In this document: piece by piece, positions 51,940-60,467 of the stretch
Layout of the letters: each line of letters starts with the position of its first letter
Position numbering within the stretch: the stretch's first letter is position 1
Notes under the pieces: generated by a model
The model's database searches: none
Told to the model about the DNA's origin: nothing
What the model saw: only the letters and a program-made list of their open reading frames with translations
Made by a program: the position numbers and the translations under genes
Assembly (NCBI RefSeq): GCF_039535785.1
Contig: NZ_BAAAXV010000012.1
Coordinates: 62,001-126,000 of the forward strand
Length of the DNA: 64,000 nt
Source of the DNA: Nonomuraea helvata
GTDB lineage: Bacteria > Actinomycetota > Actinomycetes > Streptosporangiales > Streptosporangiaceae
Direction of reading: 5' to 3'

Positions 51940-52737
51940 CTACCCGGTCTGGAACGCGGCCGCCGTCTCCTCGTCGTTCGGCCAGAACGTCTCGATGGCC
52001 AGTTCGGAGACCGTCACGTCCACCGGCGTGCCGAACGTCGCGATCGTGGTGAACATCGACAGCACCCGGTCACCGGCCGCGATCCGCAGCGGGACCAGGA
52101 TGTCCGCGGGGCCGGGCACGTGCGCCACGTTCAGGTCCACGCCCTCGTACGTGTACGAGGCCAGCTCGTCGTGCAGCTCGGCCAGCCGCCCGTCGCCGGA
52201 CACCTCGGCCTGCCTGCGCAGCTGGTGCAGCAGGTGGGCCCGGACCTCGGCCAGGTTCAGCAGCCGGCCGCCCATCGCCTGCGGGTGCAGCGACAGCCGC
52301 ATCACGTTGATCGGCTCCTTCAGCAGCTCCTCCGGCACCCCCTCCATGAACATCGAGGCCGCCGAGTTGGCCGCCACCAGGTTCCACGCCGCGTCCACCA
52401 CGACCGCCGGGTACGGCTCGTGCCCCGCCAGGATCTTGTCCAGCGCCTGGCGCACCAGCCCGAACTCGGGGGCGCGTACCTCTCTTTCTGGATAGATCGG
52501 CGCGAACCCGGCAGACACCAGCAGCCTGTTGCGGTGCCGCAGCGGCACCTCCAGCTCCTCGGCCAGTTTGATCACCATCTCGCGGCTCGGCCGGGCGCGC
52601 CCGGTCTCCAGGAAGCTGATGTGGCGGGCCGAAACGTCGGCCTCGATGGCCAGGTCCAGCTGGCTCACCCGCCGGCGCTGCCGCCAGGAACGCAACAGAT
52701 CACCAAAAGACTCTTCATATATGGCTACGGCTCCCAT
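51940..52737 (-). CDS. XRE-family regulator with MmyB-like ligand domain
   Basis: A 265-residue protein with an N-terminal helix-turn-helix (SQLDLAIEADVSARHISFLETGRARPSREMV) and the MmyB-like domain (YPAVVVDAAWNLVAANSAA, FGTPVDVTVSELAIETFWPNDEE). The family is common in actinomycetes; a few members bind fatty-acyl ligands. It is divergent from the next Asp-box gene across 140 bp and convergent with the secreted propeller gene. Confidence 0.9.
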   Translation of the reverse strand: MGAVAIYEESFGDLLRSWRQRRRVSQLDLAIEADVSARHISFLETGRARPSREMVIKLAEELEVPLRHRNRLLVSAGFAPIYPEREVRAPEFGLVRQALDKILAGHEPYPAVVVDAAWNLVAANSAASMFMEGVPEELLKEPINVMRLSLHPQAMGGRLLNLAEVRAHLLHQLRRQAEVSGDGRLAELHDELASYTYEGVDLNVAHVPGPADILVPLRIAAGDRVLSMFTTIATFGTPVDVTVSELAIETFWPNDEETAAAFQTG

Positions 52738-52877
52738 ATCCGGCACGCTATCGCCTGGAGGGAAGCGTCTCGATTACCTCCCAGGTAATGCGGCTCCTGT
52801 GGGAGGAAAACTCCCAGTCCTCAGAACCTGTCGGTCTGGCGTGGCACGATGGCCGCACGACGACAAGGAGCCTAGCC

Positions 52878-53957
52878 ATGAGTGACGCAGTCCTCGCGAT
52901 CGGCACCCGTAAGGGCCTGTTCCTCGCCCGCTCGACCGGCGGCGGCCCGTTCGAGATCGAGCCGATCCAGTTCTCCACGGTCGCGGTGCCCTCGGTGGCG
53001 ATCGACACCCGCGGCGCCACACCCCGGCTCCTGGCCGGCATCGAATACGGTCATTTCGGTCCATCCGCCGTCTATTCGGACGACCTCGGGAAGACGTGGG
53101 GCGAGGCCGAGCAGCCGCCCATCGCCTTCCCTGAGAAGACGGAGACGACCCTGACCAAGGTGTGGCAGCTCGCGGCCTCGCCGTCCGAGCCCGGCGTGGT
53201 GTGGGCGGGCGTCGAGCCGGGCGCGCTGTTCCGCTCCGAGGACGGCGGCATCACCTACCAGCTGGTCGAGGGGCTGTGGGAGCACCCGCACCGGCCGCAG
53301 TGGCAGCCGGGCGGCGGCGGCCTGTGCCTGCACACGATCGTCCTGCACCCGAGCGACCCCCGGCGCATCGGCGTCGCGATCTCCACCGGCGGCTTCTACC
53401 GCTCCACCGACGGCGGCCTGTCGTGGGAGGCCGCCAACAAGAACATCCGGGCCCCGTTCATGCCGGAGGGGCAGCAGTACCCGGAGTTCGGGCAGTGCGT
53501 GCACAAGGTCACCATGGACCCGGCCCGGCCGGAGCGGCTCTACCTGCAGCACCACTTCGGCGTCTACCGCAGCGACGACTTCGGCGGGAGCTGGCACGAC
53601 ATCGGCTCGGAGCTGCCGTCGGACTTCGGTTTCCCGATCGCGGCGCACCCGTCTCGGTCCGGCACGGTCTTCGTGCTGCCGCTGACGGCCGACATGGACC
53701 GCACCCCGGTCGATCACCGCTACCGCGTCTTCCGCAGCGACGACGCGGGCGAGACGTGGCGGCCGTTCGGCGAGGGGCTGCCCGAGGGGCCCGTGCACGG
53801 CAGCGTGCTGCGTGACGCGATGACCGCGTCGGAGGCCGGGCTGTTCTTCGGCACGCGCGACGGCGAGGTCTACTGCTCCCGCGACGACGGCGAGACCTGG
53901 TCGCTGGTCGGCCGCCACCTGCCCGACGTGCTCACGGTGCGCGCGGCGGTGCTCTAG
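52878..53957 (+). CDS. cytoplasmic WD40/BNR beta-propeller (VPS10/Asp-box type)
   Basis: A 359-residue protein without signal peptide. Asp-box-like units include RSEDGGITY, RSTDGGLSW, RSDDFGGSW, RSDDAGETW and CSRDDGETW, and the five to seven repeats span the whole length. ATG 52878 follows AAGGAG by 7 nt. The next gene starts directly after its stop codon, with no gap, so the two are translationally coupled. An exo-sialidase label would not be supported because the catalytic residues are absent. Confidence 0.85.
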   Translation: MSDAVLAIGTRKGLFLARSTGGGPFEIEPIQFSTVAVPSVAIDTRGATPRLLAGIEYGHFGPSAVYSDDLGKTWGEAEQPPIAFPEKTETTLTKVWQLAASPSEPGVVWAGVEPGALFRSEDGGITYQLVEGLWEHPHRPQWQPGGGGLCLHTIVLHPSDPRRIGVAISTGGFYRSTDGGLSWEAANKNIRAPFMPEGQQYPEFGQCVHKVTMDPARPERLYLQHHFGVYRSDDFGGSWHDIGSELPSDFGFPIAAHPSRSGTVFVLPLTADMDRTPVDHRYRVFRSDDAGETWRPFGEGLPEGPVHGSVLRDAMTASEAGLFFGTRDGEVYCSRDDGETWSLVGRHLPDVLTVRAAVL

Positions 53958-54260
53958 ATGATGGTGACGATGGTGGTCTTCGTGCTCCCGGTCATGCTGC
54001 GGCGGTGGGTGAGCGGGCGAGCGGAGGTCAAGGTCTTCGCCGTCGCCGCCGAGCGCGGCTCCGCGCCCACCCTGGGGTCCGCGCTCGACATGCTCCGGCG
54101 TACGCACCCGCTGCTGGAGGAGCGGCTGCGCGACGAGTACGGGCGCATCCGCAGGCACATCAGCATGATCGTGTGCGGCGAGAACGCCACGGGGTTCGGC
54201 GACCTCGACTGCGCCCTGCCCCCGGGCGCCGAGGTCTACGTCACGCCCGCGCTGGCCTGA
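53958..54260 (+). CDS. MoaD/ThiS-fold protein without GlyGly terminus
   Basis: A 100-residue protein that starts at the ATG immediately after the previous stop. The C-terminal two-thirds resemble the ubiquitin-like MoaD/ThiS fold: an alpha helix with DMLRRTHPLLEERL, then a SMIVCGENA strand and a PPGAEVYVTPAL end. Members carrying sulfur end in Gly-Gly; here the tail is Pro-Ala-Leu-Ala, so thiocarboxylation seems excluded. Pairing with an Asp-box propeller hints at a complex. The role is unknown. Confidence 0.7.
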   Translation: MMVTMVVFVLPVMLRRWVSGRAEVKVFAVAAERGSAPTLGSALDMLRRTHPLLEERLRDEYGRIRRHISMIVCGENATGFGDLDCALPPGAEVYVTPALA

Positions 54261-54524
54261 GCCCCGCCGCATCTCGTGCGGGCTTGTCGACGACCTGCCA
54301 CTCCGGCACAGCGCCATCGGGGGCCAGGTCGCCGATGCCGCATGCCCTGACGCCGTGCCGCCTGAAGGCCCTGGAACGACGGCGGCACATCACCCCGCGG
54401 GGACAGAAGTAGTAGATCTTTGGGAGAGGTGACATATCGGAAAGAGTCTGCGCCATGATGGGGCATGTGGCCGTCACCTCGACAGGCTGATGGCGGCACG
54501 GCTCCCATGCCCCCAGGAGATCGC

Positions 54525-55211
54525 ATGTCCCGACCGCTGATCGGAATCACCTCCTACTTCGAGGCCGCCCGCTGGAGTGACTACGTGCGCGAGGCCGTGC
54601 TGTCGCCTCCCTCCTACGCCAGGGCGGTCGGACGGGCCGGGGGCGCGCCCGTGATGCTGCCGCCGATCGCCACGCCCGCCGTCGACGACTACGTACGCGG
54701 CCTCCAGGGCATCGTGCTGGCCGGGGGCGCGGAGCTCGGCGCGGACACCTACGGCGGCGAGCACGACGAGCGCGTCGCCGAGCCGCAGCAGCACCGCGAC
54801 CGGTTCGAGCTGGCCCTGGTCAGGGCCGCCGTCCGGGCCGACGTGCCCATCCTGGCCATCGCCAGGGGCATGCACGTGCTCAACGTCGCCCAGGGCGGCA
54901 CGCTGATCCCCTGGCTGCCCGAGGTGCTCGACAACGACCGCCACGGCGAGCCGGGCGCCGGCCACACGATCCAGGTCAGCGTCTCCAGCAAGCTCGGCAA
55001 GGCCGTCGGCGACCGGGTCGAGGTCTCCGCGCCCCACCAGCAGTCCGTACGCCGCCTCGGCAGCGGCCTGCTGGCCGTGGCCTGGGCCGAGGACCAGATC
55101 GTCGAGGGCATCGAGCTGCAGGGCCACCGGTTCGGCGTGGGCGTCCAGTGGCACCCCGAACGCGACGGCGACGGCCGGCTCTTCGATGCGTTCATCGAGG
55201 CAGCCCGATAG
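54525..55211 (+). CDS. peptidase C26-like (gamma-glutamyl-GABA hydrolase family), Cys lost
   Basis: A 228-residue class-I glutaminase-like protein. Family features are the start PLIGITSY, GIVLAGGAELGADTYGG, VLNVAQGG and VGVQWHPER. The nucleophile elbow, normally Gly-x-Cys-Arg-Gly, reads Ala111-Ile-Ala113-Arg-Gly, so the catalytic Cys is Ala. His in WHPE is kept. ATG 54525 follows AGGAG. The protein is therefore unlikely to hydrolyse gamma-glutamyl bonds by the usual route; it may be a binding or regulatory paralogue. Confidence 0.88.
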   Translation: MSRPLIGITSYFEAARWSDYVREAVLSPPSYARAVGRAGGAPVMLPPIATPAVDDYVRGLQGIVLAGGAELGADTYGGEHDERVAEPQQHRDRFELALVRAAVRADVPILAIARGMHVLNVAQGGTLIPWLPEVLDNDRHGEPGAGHTIQVSVSSKLGKAVGDRVEVSAPHQQSVRRLGSGLLAVAWAEDQIVEGIELQGHRFGVGVQWHPERDGDGRLFDAFIEAAR

Positions 55212-55214
55212 GGT
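55209..55214 (+). promoter_or_regulatory. -10 box of a probably leaderless esterase transcript
   Basis: TAGGGT is at exactly -12 to -7 from ATG 55221; its TAG is also the stop codon of the upstream gene. Confidence 0.5.
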
Positions 55215-55220
55215 GCGATC

Positions 55221-56135
55221 ATGCCGCTGCACCCCCAGGCCCGGGAGTACCTCGCCCGCTACGCGTCGGATCCGGACACCGATCCGGCCCCGCTCGACCT
55301 GGCCGGCATCCAGGAGCTGCGCGCACAGGACGGCCTGGCCGCCCACCGGGGGCCGCTGACGAAACTGCCGTTCGTCCGGGACGAGCTGGCCGAGGGCGTG
55401 CCCATCCGGATCTACCGCGCCGACCCGGGCGACGGCCTGCTGCCGGTCGTGGTCTACTTCCACGGCGGCGGCTGGGTCTTCGGCAGCGTCAAGCGCAACG
55501 ACGCGGCCGGGCGCGACCTGGCCATCCGCACCGGCGCCGTGGTGGTCTCCGTCGACTACCGGCTGGCGCCGGAGCATCCGTTCCCGGCCGCCGCCGAGGA
55601 CGCCTGGACGGTGGTGCGCGACATCTTCGCCCGCCCCGCCTTCTACCAGAGCAACGGCAGCGTGGCCGTCATCGGCGACAGCGCGGGCGGCAACCTCGCG
55701 GCCGTCGCCGCCTGGCAGGCCCGCGACGCCGGGCTGACCATCGCCCACCAGGCGCTCGTCTATCCCATCCTCGACGTGGGCATGGACACGCCGAGCTACC
55801 GCGAGTTCGCCAGGGGGTTCGGGCTGGACGCCGAGGAGATGGCGTGGTTCGTCCAGCAGTACGCGCCGGGCGCCGACCCGGAGGACCCGCGGCTGTCGCC
55901 GCTGCGCCTGCCCGACGCCACCGGCCTCGCGCCCGCGACGGTCGTGACCGCCGAGTGCGACGTGCTCAGGGACGAGGGGGAGCGGTACGCGCTCCTCCTG
56001 ACGGACGCGGGCGTGCCGGCCGAGCTGCGCAGGTTCGACGGCGCGGTGCACGGCTTCTTCGGCGTGCCGGGCCTGTTCGACCAGGCGCTCGAGGCCCGCG
56101 AATATGTCGCCGAGCGGCTGCGGGAGTCGTTCTGA
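55221..56135 (+). CDS. hormone-sensitive-lipase-family esterase
   Basis: A 304-residue alpha/beta hydrolase. The oxyanion motif is HGGGW at 81-85, nucleophile Ser154 lies in GDSAGG, Asp247 in AECDVLRDEG and His277 in HGFF. The HSL family hydrolyses short acyl esters and lactones. A leaderless -10 overlaps the preceding stop. The 3' neighbour is a broken enoyl-CoA hydratase gene. Confidence 0.92.
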   Translation: MPLHPQAREYLARYASDPDTDPAPLDLAGIQELRAQDGLAAHRGPLTKLPFVRDELAEGVPIRIYRADPGDGLLPVVVYFHGGGWVFGSVKRNDAAGRDLAIRTGAVVVSVDYRLAPEHPFPAAAEDAWTVVRDIFARPAFYQSNGSVAVIGDSAGGNLAAVAAWQARDAGLTIAHQALVYPILDVGMDTPSYREFARGFGLDAEEMAWFVQQYAPGADPEDPRLSPLRLPDATGLAPATVVTAECDVLRDEGERYALLLTDAGVPAELRRFDGAVHGFFGVPGLFDQALEAREYVAERLRESF

Positions 56136-56151
56136 CGCTGGGGGAGCCCTT

Positions 56152-56762
56152 TTGACGTACACCAAGCTCAAGATCGACACTCCGGCCGACGGCGTGCTGC
56201 GGGTCACGATCAGCGAGCCGTCCAGGGTATGAACTTTGCCAACGCTCGCTACGTGAACCTGTAGTTGCCCGAAGAGCTGTTATTGGCTTGCTGGGGCCGA
56301 TCGACTGCGACCTAAGGTAATCAGATGGTAATGTTCAGTCACAGCCGGGTGCCTGACTGGCGCCCGGTCCCCGCCCCCATTGGTGTCCGCACCAACGGGA
56401 CAGCGTCCGGCGGGGCGGTGGCCCAAGAGCCGCACTCCCTCCAGGAATGCGGAGTCAGGCCCCGACAACGCGGTTCTCAGCCACGGTCCGCCCGGCTCGC
56501 CGGACGGACGCGGCATCAGCTTCCACCGGATCGCTTCCCGGCCTCGGTCGGCAAGCGACGAGGCTACGCTGATGTCCGTTTTACTCAAGGTAAACACAGG
56601 GAGTCGAAGACGCTGACCAAATACTCGCTCAACAACTGGCTGCGCCTGGCCGGGCCGGCCTTCGACGCCTCCCTGGCCATGGAGTTCCTCGGATTCACCG
56701 GACCGGACGTGGCCGAGGGCGTGCGCGCGCTGCGGGAGAAGCGGCCCCCGTCGTTCGGCTGA
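56152..56762 (+). pseudogene. broken enoyl-CoA hydratase gene
   Basis: An N-terminal piece (56152-56232; Met-Thr-Tyr-Thr-Lys-Leu-Lys-Ile-Asp-Thr, then GVLRVTISEP) and a C-terminal piece (about 56600-56762; TKYSLNNWLRLAGPAF, then EFLGFTGPDVAEGV and REKRPPSFG) match the two ends of crotonase-family proteins. The roughly 180 middle residues with the oxyanion hole and active-site Glu are replaced by about 360 bp of different, lower-GC sequence with stops. TTG 56152 follows GGGGGAG. This was a working gene that lost its centre. Confidence 0.75.
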
Positions 56763-56775
56763 GTCGTTCGGCTGA
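56750..56775. repeat. 13-bp tandem duplication over a stop codon
   Basis: GTCGTTCGGCTGA occurs at 56750-56762 and 56763-56775. Each copy ends in TGA, the stop of the broken crotonase gene. Confidence 0.95.
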
Positions 56776-56938
56776 ATCGGGGGTGTGCTTCCCCCGGGCT
56801 CGGGTAGCGGGGGGAGGACGGGGCGGCCTGTGGTCGCGCGGATGTCGAGGGCCTGTTCACCGAGGCCGAGAACGTTGCTCCGGGGACGAGGCGGAGACTC
56901 ACCCCGGCCCGCGCGCACCATGGCCGCCTCCCCTAACC

Positions 56939-57529
56939 TTAAGTCCGCGGCCTGCGCGCATGGAAGACGAAGGCCGGGGGAGCGTTGCGCCACACCGTAC
57001 GTCCCGGCACGACCTCCTCGAACCGCTCGGCCAGCAGTGCGCGGAAACGCCGGGCCGAGCTCAGCGGGATGGCGTGAATGTAGGAGAACGTCGTGAACGC
57101 CGCCCCCGGGCTCATCGCCGACGTCACCGCGTCCAGCAGCGAGTGCTGCAACCTCTGCGGGAACGCCGCCCACGGCAGCCCGCTCACCACCACGTCCGCC
57201 TGCAGCAGCCCGCGCTCGTCCAGCAGCTCGCCCAGCCGGGCCGCGTCGGCGTGCACCACGTCCACGGCCGGGAAGCGGGCCGCCAGCAGCCGCGCCATCG
57301 GCTCGTTGACCTCCACGGCCAGGTGGTGGCCGCGCCCGCCCAGCCGCTGCTGGATCTCCGCCGTGAACGGGCCCGTGCCGGGGCCGAGCTCCACCACCGT
57401 AGGCTCGCCGCGCTCGGGGATGGGCGCGCAGACGGCCGAGGCGAGCCGCCGCGAGCTGGGCGCGACCGCCCCGATCGTGGCTGGGGTGCGGAGAAACTGG
57501 CCGAGGAAAAGTGCGGTGTCGTGGGACAT
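56939..57529 (-). CDS. class-I SAM methyltransferase (phospholipid/rRNA-adenine-type)
   Basis: A 196-residue protein. SAM motif I is VVELGPGTGPFTAEI with motif II-like LAVEVNEPMARLL. VVSGLPWAAFPQRLQ occupies the catalytic (N/D)PP(F/Y)-like position. It resembles PmtA-type phospholipid N-methyltransferases and KsgA-like enzymes. ATG 57529 is preferred; longer frames run into the divergent promoter region. The gene is divergent from the NarL-type kinase. Confidence 0.78.
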   Translation of the reverse strand: MSHDTALFLGQFLRTPATIGAVAPSSRRLASAVCAPIPERGEPTVVELGPGTGPFTAEIQQRLGGRGHHLAVEVNEPMARLLAARFPAVDVVHADAARLGELLDERGLLQADVVVSGLPWAAFPQRLQHSLLDAVTSAMSPGAAFTTFSYIHAIPLSSARRFRALLAERFEEVVPGRTVWRNAPPAFVFHARRPRT

Positions 57530-57659
57530 GTCCGGAAAGTTAGGGCCGGTATCGCCCCCGGGCGCTCCCTCATCGGGGCGGACCTCCGGCCAGATGGAGG
57601 AGGCGGGGTCCTCCGCGCGGAGGATCAGGTCGCGGGCCTGGACGGATACCGTGAGGGAC

Positions 57660-59252
57660 ATGCGTTGGCGTGGTTTGCCGCTAGATGTCCTGCTTGCGGC
57701 CTCGGGCGTGGGCCTGGATCTGTTGACGACGGCACATGCCGGCGACACCGAGTACCTGCCCGCCGAGATGAACATCCCGATGGCGCTCCTGGTGGGCCTG
57801 CCCATGGGGTTCGTCCGGCGCCGGCCGGTGCCGGTCACCCTCTACCTGGCCGGGTTCCTGATCCTGACCGACCAGCTCGGCTCGTTCACCGCCAACACGG
57901 CGCAGATGCTCGTCTGCGTGGCGCTCGGGGCGGCGGCCTACCGATCCGGGTGGCGGGCCGTCGCGGTCGCTGCCGCCGCCACGACCGCGGCGACAGCGGT
58001 CAACCTGGTGGATCCTGGTAGCGCGCTCACCACGAACGGCTTGGTGTACTCGGTCTTCCTGCCGGCCTTCCCCGTCCTGCTCGGGGCGTACCTGCGCAGC
58101 TCGGCGGGGCGGCTGGAGGAGCGGGACGTCACACCGGACGCCCTGCTGGCGGCCGGCGGGGTGGCGATCACCGTGCTCAGCACCTGGACCAGCTGGGACT
58201 CGGGCAGCCAGCCCGTCTGGATGGTGGGGCTGCTCGCCGTGGTCGGCGGCCTGTCGCTGGGCGTCGCCAGGCGGCTGCCGGGACTGGTGTTCCTGGCGCA
58301 GGGCGTCCTGCTCGTCGTCACCGACACCTACCTGAACGACGCCGTGACCACCTGTGTGATCCTCACGCTGATCGCGATCGGCGTGTTCGCCATGCGGGTG
58401 GACTCGTGGGCCTGGACGGTGGTCGCGTACTTCGCGGGCTGCGTGCTGACCGCCATCGCCGTCGTCGGCCCGGACACCGAGATCACCGGGCTCCGCGTCG
58501 GGACCCTCATGACACTGGTGGCCACGCCCATCGCGATCGGCCGCTACCTCGGCATGCGCCAGGCCGCCGCCGCCGCCGAGCGGCTGCGCTCCGAGGAGTC
58601 CGCCCGGGCGGCCGTCGCCCAGGTACGCGCCGACCAGCTCGCCGAGCGCGAGCGTATCGCCCGCGACGTGCACGACATCGTGGCCCACCACGTGGGGGCG
58701 ATGGTGCTGCGGGCCTCCGCCGCCCGCTTCACCGCGCCCGACGGCCCCGTCGCCGAGGCTCTCGCCGACATCCGCGAGACGGGCCACCAGGTGCTGCAGG
58801 ACCTGCGCGACCTGCTCGACCTGATGCGCGACCCCGAACGCCAGCCCGACCTGCTGGCCAACCCCTCCGACGTGGTCCGCGAGTCCGCCGAGCGCATGGC
58901 CGCCGCCGGACTCGTCGTGGACCTCGACCTCGACCCCGCCACCGACCAGGCTCCGCTCATCGCCCGGGCCTCCGCCGCCCGCATCGTCCAGGAAGGACTC
59001 ACCAACGTGCTCAAACACGCCGGCCCCGGCACCCGGGTCCGCGTCACCGTCGCCCCGTCGGAGCAGGGGCTGTCGGTGCAGATCCGCAACGGCCGCCCGC
59101 CCAGCGTCGTCGAACGCCTGCCCTCGTCCGGGCGCGGCCTGGCCGGCATGCGCGAACGCGTCCGCACCCTCGGAGGCACCCTCAGCGCCGGGCCGGACGG
59201 CGAGGGCGGCTGGCTGCTGGCCGCCAGCCTGCCGTCGAGGAGCGCCGCGTGA
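57660..59252 (+). CDS. NarL/DesK-type sensor histidine kinase
   Basis: A 530-residue membrane kinase with about eight N-terminal helices, a HisKA_3 dimerisation box with phospho-acceptor His338 (RERIARDVHDIVAHH), and a HATPase domain (EGLTNVLKHA, GRGLAGMRERV). It sits behind GAGGGAC. It pairs with the response regulator at 59249 through a GTGA overlap. The helical sensor region is unlike the classical DesK and gives no ligand clue. Confidence 0.92.
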   Translation: MRWRGLPLDVLLAASGVGLDLLTTAHAGDTEYLPAEMNIPMALLVGLPMGFVRRRPVPVTLYLAGFLILTDQLGSFTANTAQMLVCVALGAAAYRSGWRAVAVAAAATTAATAVNLVDPGSALTTNGLVYSVFLPAFPVLLGAYLRSSAGRLEERDVTPDALLAAGGVAITVLSTWTSWDSGSQPVWMVGLLAVVGGLSLGVARRLPGLVFLAQGVLLVVTDTYLNDAVTTCVILTLIAIGVFAMRVDSWAWTVVAYFAGCVLTAIAVVGPDTEITGLRVGTLMTLVATPIAIGRYLGMRQAAAAAERLRSEESARAAVAQVRADQLAERERIARDVHDIVAHHVGAMVLRASAARFTAPDGPVAEALADIRETGHQVLQDLRDLLDLMRDPERQPDLLANPSDVVRESAERMAAAGLVVDLDLDPATDQAPLIARASAARIVQEGLTNVLKHAGPGTRVRVTVAPSEQGLSVQIRNGRPPSVVERLPSSGRGLAGMRERVRTLGGTLSAGPDGEGGWLLAASLPSRSAA

Positions 59253-59929
59253 TCCGGGTGCTGGTGGCCGACGACCAGGCGCTCGTACGGGCGGGCGTGC
59301 GGATGCTGCTGCAGGCCGCGGGCGACATGGAGGTCGTGGGCGAGGCGGAGGACGGCGCCGAGGCGGTGCGCCTGGCCGAGCGCCACCTGCCCGACGTGAT
59401 CCTCATGGACCTGCGCATGCCCAGGGTGGACGGGCTGGAGGCGATCAAGCGCGTGCTCGCCGCCCGGCCGGGCATCCGGATCGTGGTGCTGACGACGTTC
59501 GCCGAGGACGCCGACGTCTACGCCGCACTGCGGGCCGGCGCGGTCGGCTTCCTGGTCAAGGACGACGAGCCCGAACGCATGGTGGACGCCGTCCGCCGGG
59601 CGGCCACGGGGGAGCCGCTCCTGGCGCCGTCCGTGCTGCGGCGGGTCGTGGAGCGGTTCCTGTCGGCCGAGGAGCAGGCCGCCGCGCCCCCGCCGGCCGG
59701 GCTGACCGAACGCGAGCTCGAGGTGCTCGCCCTGGTCGGCACCGGGCTGTCCAACGCGGAGATCGCCGACGAGCTGCACGTGGGGGTGACGACGGTCAAG
59801 ACCCACATCGGGGCCGCCATGGACAAGCTGGGGCTGCGCAACCGCATCCAGGCCGCGGTCGTGGCCCACCGCACGGGGCTGGTCGACGCCTCCTTCCGTC
59901 CGGTACGCCGGCCGCGCCCGCCCTCCTGA
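59249..59929 (+). CDS. NarL/LuxR-family response regulator
   Basis: A 226-residue regulator. The receiver has Asp54 in LMDLRMPRVDG, and a C-terminal LuxR helix-turn-helix (LTERELEVLALVGTGLSNAEIADELHV, then TTVKTH and KLGLRNR). GTG 59249 overlaps the kinase stop (GTGA). A terminator hairpin follows 6 bp after the stop. Confidence 0.95.
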   Translation: MIRVLVADDQALVRAGVRMLLQAAGDMEVVGEAEDGAEAVRLAERHLPDVILMDLRMPRVDGLEAIKRVLAARPGIRIVVLTTFAEDADVYAALRAGAVGFLVKDDEPERMVDAVRRAATGEPLLAPSVLRRVVERFLSAEEQAAAPPPAGLTERELEVLALVGTGLSNAEIADELHVGVTTVKTHIGAAMDKLGLRNRIQAAVVAHRTGLVDASFRPVRRPRPPS

Positions 59930-59935
59930 GCGGCG

Positions 59936-59963
59936 CCCGGGTCCGCCCGGCGGCGGACCCGGG
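59936..59963. terminator. hairpin terminator after the NarL-type pair
   Basis: A 12-bp perfect stem (CCCGGGTCCGCC at 59936-59947 with 59952-59963) and a CGGC loop lie 6 bp after the regulator stop codon. Confidence 0.8.
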
Positions 59964-60052
59964 TCATCCCGCAGGCTGACGACCACTCACGATCTCCACC
60001 CCGAACATGGGTCCTTCACCTCGCTCCTCTCCAGGAAGGACCTCTGATCACC

Positions 60053-60463
60053 ATGCGGGAAACCATGGTCCAGCCCCCCAAGACGGCCGGACGGACCTCC
60101 CCGGGCCTGCTCTACGGCCTGCGCGTCGCCGCCACCGCCCAGGCCGCCGCGCTGCTCGTGGCCGCCTCGTTCGCCGGCCAGGCCGTGGAGTCCGACTCCA
60201 TGGTCGAGACCCACGTCATGGCCGGCATGGTCGTCCACCTCGTGGCTCTCGTCCAGATCGTCCTGGCCGTCCTCGTCTGGCGCCCCGGGCGCGGGGCGGG
60301 CTGGCCCGCGCTGGCCAGCGTCGCGCTGTTCGTCGTGGGGCTCGCCCAGCACTTCACCTGGCTGTGGCTGGGGGCGCACCTGCCCAACGGGGTGCTCCTG
60401 TTCGGGCTGATCGTCGCCGTACTCGTCTGGGCATGGTCACCGGCAGCCTCCCGCCGCCGCTAG
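60053..60463 (+). CDS. small four-helix membrane protein
   Basis: A 136-residue protein with four hydrophobic helices (about 20-42, 55-77, 83-103, 110-128) and no recognised motif. AGGAAGG lies 13 nt upstream of ATG 60053 and GGGA is close to a second ATG at 60065. It follows the two-component pair after a terminator and precedes trpF with a separate promoter. Confidence 0.6.
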   Translation: MRETMVQPPKTAGRTSPGLLYGLRVAATAQAAALLVAASFAGQAVESDSMVETHVMAGMVVHLVALVQIVLAVLVWRPGRGAGWPALASVALFVVGLAQHFTWLWLGAHLPNGVLLFGLIVAVLVWAWSPAASRRR

Positions 60464-60466
60464 GGT
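60461..60466 (+). promoter_or_regulatory. -10 box upstream of trpF
   Basis: TAGGGT is 1 bp before ATG 60468 and at -13 to -8 from GTG 60474. The start point near 60473 would make GTG 60474 a leaderless start and exclude the ATG. Confidence 0.5.
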
Positions 60467-60467
60467 C

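Noticed and set aside
52878..53957. Exo-alpha-sialidase assignment
   Set aside because: Asp boxes only mark the propeller; the catalytic Arg triad, Tyr and Glu are not recognisable and no signal peptide exists.
53958..54260. MoaD molybdopterin synthase small subunit
   Set aside because: The C-terminal Gly-Gly needed for thiocarboxylation is absent and no other moa gene is present.
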